Source: Elysia chlorotica (taxonomy: Eukaryota; Mollusca; Gastropoda; Plakobranchidae). Taken from it: 64,000 nt of DNA. The stretch spans positions 351,398-415,397 of the forward strand of contig RQTK01000236.1 of NCBI GenBank assembly GCA_003991915.1. The letters run 5' to 3'. The position numbers and the translations under genes were made by a program. The notes below the pieces were generated by a model. The model saw only the letters and a program-made list of their open reading frames with translations, had not been told where the DNA came from and ran no database searches. Numbering within the stretch: position 1 is the stretch's first letter; each line of letters begins with the position of its first letter. Positions 50,046 to 61,400 of this stretch are shown here, piece by piece.

Positions 50046-51883
50046 TCACATCATATTTTAATCATGAGGTCTGGCTTCTTCTCAATTAGTAAAAAAAGAG
50101 TCTGACATTATCTTTTTGATTTTTGTGATGCATACATTAATGAAAATATATTTGCGAACAAAGTTTTTTTCCCCATTTTTAATTAAATTTGTACATATTT
50201 ATACTAAATGTTTATATGAATTTAAAAAAGTCTAGTGTGTTCTTTTCTGTTTTATGTTGTTGTTATTTTTCCTTTTCTTTTGAGTTTGACACCCTTTATT
50301 AATATCAAGGGAACAATTATATTATCAAAATTAATTTATAAGCAGAGGTGACTTTCCTATTTGTTTATCTTTTCTCTTGTTGTTGTTGTTGTTTGTTTTT
50401 CATCATCCTTCCACAGACTTATGTATTCACTGCCACTCATATGCAAGATCGCCTAATGCTGACCAGAGAAAGTAAATCACTTGGGTTTTTTCTTATTAAG
50501 TTAGTATTAGCCAACATTCAAAATGACTACATGTTTTTCTTATTAACTGCTGATTGACTCTCTGCATCTATTGAGTAAATAATTGTTATTGTGTTTAGAG
50601 TGTTAGCAATTTGGGAGCTAATAATTTGAAGCAAGTAAGATAAGGTAGAGAATTTTTATTTCTATGTTTTGGGCAGTTTATGTTCAGGTGTACTGTAGCT
50701 GAACAGAATGATTGACATGACATTATTAGTGTTCTCGTAATAATAGTATTTGGATATCTTTGTAAGTGTTCATGAGGGAATTATTTCAGTAAAAAGAAGA
50801 ACCCAGCTCTAGAAGTATGTAAATAATTTGTTTAACTTGACTATTTGTTTTTTTCTCTTATGTGTATATATTTCCAGCCCAAAGAAGTTCCATGAATTTT
50901 TACATTGTAGGCCTACCTGAACAAAATTAGTTTCAGATTGAGAATGCGCATTGAAACATATCTTTGTTTCATCATTTGACATTCTGCTGCATTTCCTAAG
51001 TGACCTTCGAAGATACAATTGCTAGGTCAGCTGTTTCCATCTGAAGATCAAAGAGATTGTGATTTAGGAAAACGTCTCAGTTTGAGGCAACAGAAGTTGC
51101 TTGCAACGAAAACTACAAAGCAGTTAGGAGCCATGAACCTTTGTAAGAAAAAAACTTGTTTGGCTTGAATAGAAAGTGGATCTCCGTGGGAAATACCTGA
51201 CAGAAAATGAAATTATGTGCCGTTTAGTGAGACTAGCAAGGAAAGAAGACTTAGTTAAGTAGAAATGACTTGCAAAGTATTATGTAGTTTTCACTGCATC
51301 ATCATTCTCAATACATTACAAGTCCATCTATTGACACTTTACTGTGCAATTTACTAAAATCATTCTCAAGAAGTTATCTGCATTGTCTGTAATATAGGTA
51401 TCAATATTACCTGAAACTATTGTAAAAGGACTACCTTTTTAATGTCACACTTTTCTTGTTATTTGGTATCTAAAACAGGCATAGATCCGATATGATTTCT
51501 TTGTTTGATGGAGAACTATCCTGGTCCTAAACATCAAATGTAGAAATTCATGTGTTGACAGTTAGAACAATTAACTGGATTAGATAACTTGTAGTGTTAT
51601 CATCAGTTTCAAGAAACTAGTACTCCAAGACTTTAAGACGGTGAAAGAAAGAAGAATAGAGACGCTCTATCAAGTTGGGTATGCTCAGCTTCAAAAACTC
51701 AAAAAAGTGAACAATGTTTACGGTTTGAAATTATTTTTCTTAGTTCTAAACTATAGCTGTTTATGTTTTCATCAAAATGGTGGCAATTATGTTTTCTTAT
51801 ATACATATATTTGTACATAAAGATTCTTTAATATTTTCTGAACTTGCATGATGTGAGATATTCTGTACAATAGTGTTTTATTA

Positions 51884-51884
51884 A

Positions 51885-51930
<46 letters not shown>

Positions 51931-51965
51931 ATTATTATTGTTGTTGTTGTTGTTGTTGTTGTTGT
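51884..51965 (+). repeat. (ATT)n then (GTT)n microsatellite
   Basis: About 17 ATT units followed by about 8 GTT units. Confidence 0.95.
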
Positions 51966-54175
51966 AAATATAATACTTTATCTTTTGTGGCAATTTTGAA
52001 TTTAATCATTTTCAATTTTAATTAATCATGGCTTTTTACTCAATTACCACTGTCATTAGCCTGCAAGTCGTAATACAAGATCAATTCCATCTCATACTGT
52101 CCATATTTACAATAATATACCAAAGACAATTTTTTTTTCTTTAACATGTGGGTCTTGTGGGAAGCTCAGTATCATTGTGAAGCTGATATCAGTACTAAAG
52201 AGTGAAATAATGGTATGATCTTTGTATATATGTATTCATTTTTTATGTCCTTGTATATCTTGAGAGTTTTGTTGTTTTTTTGTTTGTTTGTTTTTGTTTT
52301 TGTTTTAATAGTCATTATGTCTACAGATACTCAAAAAGGCCTAAAAGCGTTGTTAACAAGGGGCAGGTGAAAAGATTTATGAAAGGAAAAAAAAGAAAGG
52401 TATATTTTAGTGAGAATTTATTTTTCCTCATTCTCCTTCATCATTTTGGTGTTTGTGTGTAGATGTGTAGACTTGTACAACTCTTGACTGCAAAAGGTTT
52501 TAGTCAAGGTTTGTTCTCTAGCCCACAAAGTTGAAATTACTGTAAGTTTAATAGGAGAAAACTCTTGTCTTAAGAAATATTATGAGCACTCCGAGTATAC
52601 CAGTTCTTGTACACAGATATGAAGGCTGACAGAGTGCTTGCAATGTAAGGAGGGATGGGTACGAGAAGGAAGGGAACAAGAAATAATTTCGCTTATTAAA
52701 AAAACATGCTTTTGTTTTAATGTATCATTCTCTCTTAATTTGCACTTGCTAATGTTTTCAGCTCTTTATCTGAACTTTTTAAAGTTTTGTTTTACACAAT
52801 TTTACTAGCTTTTGGTTTGCCTAGTAATATTGCCTTATATGTTTGTTGCTGAAGTTTCAATATTGTTGTTTCGTTGGGTCCAATTTGCATCTAAAAGGAA
52901 TTTTCCTTTGTCATGTGCTTTTACCATCGTCATAACTTGCCTTGGGTGACTGTTAGTGGGTTTTTTTTCCTACTTTTTTTTATAACTCTTCACATATTAC
53001 ACTTTATGGTGATTGCATAGCAATTAACGTATGATAGTTTTGATGCTCGGACTTCCTATACAGACCTTTCGAATAGTCCTCAAAAAGTGTTTGTTTTGTT
53101 GTTTTTTTGTTTATTTGAATTCAAACTGTCAGGAGCAGTAGAGCAATTTATGGGTCTGTTGATCAAACCCTTTGACGTGAACAAGGCATATGGTTTATTA
53201 CTGATGGTTCTGGTAATAATTTTTCAACTGCTATGATAGACTTTAGAATAGGCACACTGCTGTTCTCACACAGCAGTCATATGCAATACGTTTTTTTTTT
53301 TAATTTAATTAATGAGGTTTGGAAAAAATGGATATAGCACTAAATTTATATTTTTTCTCTTTGTAATTTTTTTTCAACACCATAGCTGCTGCTTTCTTGA
53401 ATGCCTTAAAAGAGTCTTTTTTTATTAGATTCTTTGTCTTAAGACTTAATAAATTTCCTTTATTTTTATTTATGCCTCAGTGGATGTAAGTCTTGTGTTT
53501 ATGTGGAATCAGTTTCAGATCTGAACTTTTCTATGACCTACTTTATTTTTACTTGACTAATGTTATGGAAAACGTTATCCTCTTCATGAGAAATCCGGCG
53601 ATTATTTTCTTTTTTTTTTTTTAATCAATGGCAAATTATGGTCTCAAATATTTCATACATCAAACTTGTGTATTCGCCTCTTATGTTTTCATATTCTTCT
53701 CATTTTCCCAAACAATTTTCAAGTGTCGCAACTGATTATTTTGTTTATAGAAAATTTAGATTTCAACAATGTTTTTCTTTAAAAGATTTGGGGTCAATTA
53801 TTTTTTTATGTAACTTTGTAAAATATTGGTTCATTTTGTTCTGAATGAATGAAAGTAACACCTTTTAATAATCATGTCATAACATTTTCTTTCTTAAGTG
53901 CTTTTATAATGAAAATTCACATGTATTTAATCAATCCTCCGGCTAAAGAATGTTGATGGTCAGTGCAATGGTTCAAATGATTGTGTGAAAGTAGTCATTG
54001 TATTGTGAGTGTTGTCATGCTATCATTTTTTTTCTCTGTTAGTTGTTCAAGTTACTTTACCTTCGGTAGCTCTCTGGGTGATGAAGTATTTTGTCACTCT
54101 CCTTGTATATATTTTTTTTCTCAGTATACTCAAAGTCAGATGTATTCTGTACCTTGAAATGCAATTATTAATTTA

Positions 54176-54181
54176 AATAAA
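54176..54181 (+). terminator. AATAAA followed by GT-rich sequence; possible distal DESI2 poly(A) signal
   Basis: AATAAA followed at once by GTGGGTGAC, a typical cleavage-site context. It would imply a 3' UTR of almost 8 kb for DESI2, or belong to an unseen transcript. Earlier candidates occur near 47849 and 48420. Confidence 0.2.
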
Positions 54182-55593
54182 GTGGGTGACTAGACAATGT
54201 ACAATTGGCTTTTCTTTTCTTTTTTTCCCTTTTTATTGTTGTTTACAACTTGTGTAATTGTGTAAAACGCCAAATGATTGTGTAAACTACAAACTCATTC
54301 TCTGCAAAGTTTCATGCCATATATTTAATCTGACAACTGCCACCAGATGTTTTTGGCATGTCATGACAAACAAAAGTTTTCAAAGATTTGTCCAGATCTC
54401 TGTCTTGTCTTCTGCTGGTAAACACATACTCAAAATCACGGAGTTGAAACTGGCCATACCCAAGCCAATCTCTCAGGGACACAACTGAAAATCTCCACTC
54501 TAGTAAAAGAAATTATTAATCATGTGTCATTTTGATGTAAAAAGTGCATCATTTTGTTTCATACTCTTTGAATGACCTTTGGGTAACAAAAAACCAGGGT
54601 TCTGATTGTAGCTGTAATTAATTTACAATTACATATTAAAGAGAAAAAACTTACAACTGACAATATGAACTAAAACTGTTGGAGATGGATATATGTGCTG
54701 CTCCGATGATCCTTCTTCAACATGCGAAAATTCCTACTTTGTTCGATCCGCTCTCTAAATAAATATAAGATTTCATCAAGCACGAAGGGTGTTACTTGTG
54801 TTTGGAATAAAGACCTGTTCGGAGTTGCGGCATTCTACCCCATTCCGTTAATAACATTCAGATATTATAATCTAGACATCATTCTACCATTTTCTAGACC
54901 GAGAACTTGCATTTGTTACTGAAGTTTTTATTCCTTCTTTAGATGTTTTCTAACCTTGATTTCTGTCACATTCTCACGTGAATTCTTTCATTTCCGTTTG
55001 TGATCATTACTAGATCCCCCTGTCACACTGAAGTCATGCAAACAACTGAGTTGCTGTGTGCTACTGATGTGTTACACCAAAATCGCTAAAGGTTCGGAAA
55101 CATTACATACGTTTTTTAATTTTATACAGCAAATGTAAAATATGATGGAGGAAAGACTTGAAAAAGTTTTCATTACCGGTCGCCAGGTGGACTCAGCATG
55201 AGTTGCGCTGGCGGGTGAGTCAGAGCGGAGTGTTGCACCGGCAATACGTCTTTATCAATATGAAATGACCGTTAAGTGAAGAATGAATAGACATTATTTT
55301 TTGTTTCGGCCAATATTGAGTTACAGAGGCCCAGAGCACCACCCCAGGGGTCCGCTTTTGACATTTTCAATCCACCCACCTTTACTGTACTACATCAATC
55401 CTTTTCTTTTCAAATTTAGGGAGAAACTTTACTTATGTTATTTTAAGATTGTCAAGACACTTGATTGATCCTATGTAATTCAGAGAACATATATCCAATA
55501 CACGTTTTATGATTAAACTTTAAAAAAATACAATGACACAGTAAACGAGACAAGGTAAAAACAAGTCAGTCTTCTAGTTTGATATACTTGCTG

Positions 55594-55599
55594 TTTATT
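55594..55599 (-). terminator. Candidate poly(A) signal for the LAMP-like gene
   Basis: AATAAA on the minus strand, about 1.9 kb after the stop codon. If used, the 3' UTR would include the 30-bp tandem repeat near 56.7 kb. Closer AATAAA matches exist in this AT-rich stretch (several in the repeat itself are on the plus strand), so this is only one candidate. Confidence 0.3.
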
Positions 55600-56640
55600 G
55601 AGACATCTTTCAAAGTCAGTTTCGATAAAATACGGATAGCACACTATGCATACTGTCTCGTTACTCTACACACCATATATGGGGATGGAAAGTTTGCGAT
55701 GGGATTGTTTGAAATTGATGTAAAATCCTCTTTTCCACTCTGTCACATTCTCTCTTGACAACTCACAGTTAAGTATCGACATAAAATTTGTATGTTCTAA
55801 AATGTCCAAAGCCACATAATTTTATATCATAATTGAAATCACATTTTCACCGTTTTTTTCACATTACACCTCATTCATCTATACCTAATAGAAAATAAAA
55901 GGAAATCAATATCCAAAGCCAAATGTTTTACTACGAAACTAACGATTTGTTTGCTTGATGATGAAAATAGTAAAATTGTTTAATGTATAGTTGATACAAA
56001 CAAATATATGCATTAGCTTTTAAAAAAATCTAACCTTAGCGTGCAGTGTCTACACTGGTCATACTAATTGTGAGGATTGGGCAGAAATATTGCACACATC
56101 ATAGTCATCATTGCTGGGATGATAGGCCATAGAACACAGATAAACTGCAAGAAACTTATTGCTCATTGGTAGCGTGATTCAATAAAAGAACAGAACATGT
56201 CGCCAGTCCAACAAGAGGCAGTAGTTTTTGTTTTGCCCTATTTTAAAGCCGGAAGTCTCCATACGTTTATAAATCAGCACACAAGGAAACAGCTCCTCAT
56301 GAAGCTGAAGTAATATTATATTTTCCATGGAGAGTAATTTATTTTGTATGTGGTTACTATTCCCATAGGGAGTAGTTTATTTCGCAAGGTAAAATATATC
56401 ACATAATAGCTTTGTAAACGCTTATTTGGGCTCTCCACTCACCAACTTGCTCATCTTTGATGCCTGTTACATTAGAGTCGTAACTCTTTTCAGATAGAAA
56501 AAAATCAACAATGCACACCGCTGTGTATGATTTTAGTTCTAATACACTGTTTCTAGCACCAAGACGATTTTTATAAGTAACTGCTTAATTTGCTGGTAAT
56601 GTTTTAGCACAATCTAGTTTCAGGATAGTAATAACTTCGA

Positions 56641-56832
56641 TGACAAAATAATTGAGAGTATAAACATGAGCAATAAAATAATTGAGGGTATAAAAATGAG
56701 AAATAAAATAATTGAGGGTATAAACATGAGAAATAAAATAATTGAGGGTATAAACATGAGAAATAAAATAATTGAGGGTATAAACATGAGAAATAAAATA
56801 ATTGAGGATATAAACATGAGAAATAAAATAAA
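56641..56832 (+). repeat. 30-bp tandem repeat, about 6.3 copies
   Basis: Unit AAATAAAATAATTGAGGGTA plus TAAACATGAG, in register every 30 bp from 56641, with few substitutions. It falls in the likely 3' UTR of the LAMP-like gene. Confidence 0.9.
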
Positions 56833-57528
56833 GAGTTTGTTTTACTTTTTATATGAGGTATGTTAAGCATTATTCAGCATAAACACAAAGAAAACTCTAA
56901 TTATTGATGAGGGTATGAAATTAAAAAAAATTAACTTCATGCCAGTCTTGGACAAGCCTTGTGATTTAAGTATAGTTAGGAATATTTTATGTACATCCAC
57001 ACACACATTCTTAGCACTTCAACAGTACATTATTCCAAAAAAAAAGTTGACGTTGATGTATTTTGTCTATTTTATGAGCGGCACAGTATTGAAGCCAACA
57101 ACTTTGCTATTGGTAATTCCTGCTACATTAAAACATTATTAATTTAAATATTAATTATGGACATGTCATTTCTTAAGAGATTTTGCATAATTATTGTTGT
57201 GAATTAAGTAAAACCAACTTAACAAAGTTCTGTTGTCCTAGTCTAATGTAACTTGTGCCGAATTCTAATAATTACTTGTAATGGCAATGAAGTCAATCTT
57301 TTACATAAACATTTTCAAAACAGCTCTACGTTTCCGACTACTCCATAACTTCTTACAAAACACGACTAACAATATTTTAATCCTACTTCTCCGTGCATGC
57401 ATCAGATATGCCTGTGATTAGATAGCAATTCCACACAAATCGCAATTCGGCGAAAGACTACATACTTCTATGTTATGTTGCGGTACGTTACTTTGCGGCC
57501 TCTGAAAGTGCACTGTTGTGCACGCCCT

Positions 57529-57698
57529 CTACATGGCCCTGTAGTCCGACTGCTCGCGCCTCCTCTGGATGGTGCGGCTGATCACGTAGCCGATGATGAT
57601 GATGACGACGACAGCGCTGAGGCAGCAGGCCACGATCAGGGGAACCAGCACGTTCTCGGAGCTATTGAGGTCGCCCTCCGCGGCGCAGTGGTCCGTCT
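57529..57698 (-). CDS. LAMP-like terminal exon: membrane segment and tail
   Basis: Entered in phase 1 after tttctgcag. Reads (E)TDHCAAEGDLNSSENVLV, the transmembrane segment, then RTIQRRREQSDYRAM and TAG. Confidence 0.88.
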
Positions 57699-58375
57699 CT
57701 GCAGAAACATTACAACTAGAGTTGTAGAATCACTGAATTATTAGCACGTTTAAACAGGTACATGTACCTACCACTGTTTGATAATAGTATGTAAGCATAA
57801 ACATCCCATGACTGGCAGCCTATTCAGCCCCTACTTTGTTACGATTTATTGTATTAAAAGCAGTCTAGTTTTCGCCTCACGATATTATTCTGCGGAAAAC
57901 CTCCATCTATCCTAACGCTGACTACCAAGTTGAGTTTGGATAATGATGTTCCTTGTTTGACAGCACTATGGTGGAGACGTGTTGAGGTCATGGTGTGTTA
58001 TTCTTTGTCTGGTTTGTTTCTTCCATCTAGATTTGCCTAGAATATTTGTTCAAACTATATGTCCAATTGTGACGGGTGAAATTATCTGGTTGGATTGGTG
58101 TGATTTTGTTTTTCATAAACATGAGCTGCAGTGTTGCTGGTTGCAACTGTATATCTTATTTTGACAAATTTTATTCGGAATATCCTCAGCAATCTTCGTA
58201 ATTTTAAACCGACCAAAAGGACACCTCCGCCTGTGCTACACTCAAAGACAACATTAGCCCATAAAGAAAGCGCCCTTAAAAAAACCTTTTCAGTTTTTGA
58301 GAACTGACTCATTTACGGTTTCCATATTTTGTTTAGAGATAACGAAAAGGTTAATAAATCTCCATCTGCCTCTTT

Positions 58376-58419
<44 letters not shown>

Positions 58420-61400
58420 CGACAGTAATAAATAAAATAATAATAACAATAAAATAATAAAAACAAAACAAAAACTAACAAACAAACCAAAACAACCAAA
58501 AAACAATAAAAAAAAAAAGAACGGAAATCACCACACACAAAAAAAACACAACTAAAAAACCAAAATAACAAAATAATGTTAACGACAGACTGTTTTTTGT
58601 CAAATTCGTTTTTAACAATCCAGATGGCAAATACGGATCCTTAGAAAGATAAGCCAAATATTGGTATTTATTTTGATCTGCCTCTATCTAATTTTTTTGT
58701 ACAATCCCTTCGATTACCTTTCTGATAATTGCTTCTCTTTCCTTAGCGCATCATACCTGTGAAGATTACTTATATTTTTTATTTACCTTAATTTAGAGCA
58801 GCAACAATAACATAAACACAGGCTACCAATAACAGCAGCACATGCACTGACCGTCCGGGAAGTCTGCTGAGGTCACCCCGAACGCCGCCAGCTTGACGTT
58901 GTGGAACTTGACGACCACACCCTTGTCCACGGAGCCCACGACCACGGCGACGTCACGGTCGCAGGCGTAGGTGTGGCCCAGCTTCGTGCGGAACAGCGAC
59001 AGGTCAGACTTCTCGTAGGTCACCAGGGCCGCTTGCAGGGAGGGGGCGGATTTGGGGGGAAAGATAAGGCAAACAGGTGAAACAACTTTCGCACAGAATC
59101 AATAGCGAATATTCATATTAATTTTGTTGGTGTTGACTCGAAACCGATACGTGAAATTTAAATGAATAATGTTTTGTTTTTTTTCATTACATATGATTTA
59201 TCTGCTTCTCATGAAAAATAATTATGGATCGATAAGTATGTTTTTAATATGGAATTAAAGCGTGCATCATTACGCTGTAACGAAAAAAAACTTGTCATTT
59301 GAAATGTTCATGTACGTCACGAAGTTACTTGTGAGTATAAATTACATGTCTTTGTAGATTAATGTCTTTTCTTTATTGATTTTATTAAGAGAAGAATGCT
59401 ATCATTTTTGTAAAGTTTCTAAACAGGAACACACATATACTTTGGTATAGGCCATTCAGATCTTAAGCCAAAGTAAGACTAGTTTCAACTATTTTGTGAT
59501 TTTGATTAAGACTATTGGGATAAGATAAAGTTATATGTTGAAAACCCAGCCCATGATAATAAAACTAAATTGACTTCTACCAAGTTTGCGTTAAACACTG
59601 AGATCTCAGACCTGTTAACTGTATAGACCTGCTTGCTAATGCTATGCATTGTTTTTACAATGTGCGAGCTGAGAGGATACAACGTATGAAGGGATTCTTA
59701 CTTACATTATTTCATAAGAAAGAAAGCAATATTTTATATTCATTTTAACTGTCAAATAGGTTTTCAGTGAAATTGACCATGTAGACATGTTTCAAGACAA
59801 ACGTCTGAGTACCTCACTGAGACAGTATGGGTAATCAGAACTTATACGCCATCTAGCCCCATTGTACTAGCAACGATCCAACGAGCAGGGATAAATGATA
59901 CCCGAAAGCGATTTGAATTCCGACCCATTACACCCAATTGTGATAATCTCACGAAATTTTCTCAGATGGTCAGCTAAACACATATTGTTCTCGAAATCAA
60001 CAGCAACAGCATCGAACTCTAGAATGATAAAACGAAGGCCATTCCACAGAATATTAATCTTCATTTCAATCTTTACATTAAGTTTCAAATGATAACATAT
60101 ATAAGATCTTTGATTTCGCCCCGGCAAATAAATAAAACGGATGTTGAAATGTCATTGTTATTTAAAAAAGGCAAACAACGTTATATGGACTGTAAACATG
60201 AAAACAGACATTGATGATTTCAGCATTAACAGTTGCAACTATGATCAATGACCCATTCCGAAAAATCTCCAACGTTATCGTTATCAAAGTATAAATCATT
60301 TCTCTAATTATTTTGAAAGTGAATTTCGAATCGATAAACGTAATTTTTAGAGATACAAATTTTAAGTAACAATAAGTTTTTATTGTGTTACCGTCCATAG
60401 ATCTACAAACCCATTCTTTAAAATTATTATTAGAAAATATCAATAGTCACAATGAGCTTTTGGTTGCTTCAATGTGAACATTATTAATCTATTCAAATAC
60501 TCTCTGTAACATTGCGGATTGACATAATTCAAAATGTAAAACAAGAAAGTTAACATTGTCAGAGGCCCATGTAGCTTTGTGGCAGCTGTTTCCAATTAAT
60601 AAAGATTAAGTAGCGCTTGTCTCTCTGTGGGACATATTGTTGTTGTTTCATTGATCGTTAATCATTGTCACAATGCTAGAGGCAAATACATTTAATGTAA
60701 TTGAAGCCATGCCTGTCTCTGAGGAGGAATCGTTCTCGTACAGTTTGTAAGGGTAATATGTTCTCAACTTGAATCTCTCCATTTGTAGATAACATGTTCT
60801 CAACTTGAACCTCTCCATTTGTAGGTAACATGTTCTCAACTTGAACCTCTCCATTTGTAGATAACATGTTCTCAACTTGAACCTCTCCACTTGTAGATAA
60901 CATGTTCTCAACTTGAACCTCTCCATTTGTAGATAACATGGCCTCAACTTGAACCTCTCCATTTGTAGATAACATGTTCTCAACTTGAACCTCTCCATTT
61001 GTAGATAACATGTTCTCAACTTGACCTCTCCATTTGTAGAAAACATGTTCTCAACTTGAATCTCTCTATTAATTTGTAGGCAACATGTTCTCAACTTGAA
61101 CCTCTCTATTAATTTGTAGGCAACATGTTCTCAACTTGAACCTCTCTATTAATTTGTAGGCAACATGTTCTCAACTTGAGCCTCTCTATTAATTTGTAGG
61201 CAACATGTTCTCAACTTGAACCTCTCTATTAATTTGTAGGCAACATGTTCTCAACTTGAACCTCTCCATTTGTAGCAACATGTTCTCGACTTGAACCTCT
61301 CCACTCGTAGATAACATGTTCTCAACTTGAACCTCTCTATTAATTTGTAGGCAACATGTTCTCAACTTGAACCTCTCTATTAATTTGTAGGCAACATGTT

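Larger units (their letters stand above)
46287..57528. other. Gene-poor AT-rich region between DESI2 and the LAMP-like gene
   Basis: Probably starts with the DESI2 3' UTR and ends with the LAMP-like 3' UTR. Includes the inverted-repeat element at 49.1-50.0 kb, an ATT/GTT microsatellite and the 30-bp tandem repeat. I found no exon-like segment with a recognisable protein in between. Confidence 0.5.

Noticed and set aside
57475..57744. 89-codon plus-strand frame with an Asp run
   Set aside because: Antisense of the LAMP-like terminal exon, which has clear homology and splice sites.
60648..61094. Periodic 148- and 111-codon minus-strand frames
   Set aside because: They read through the 36-bp minisatellite inside an intron; no splice sites or homology support an exon.
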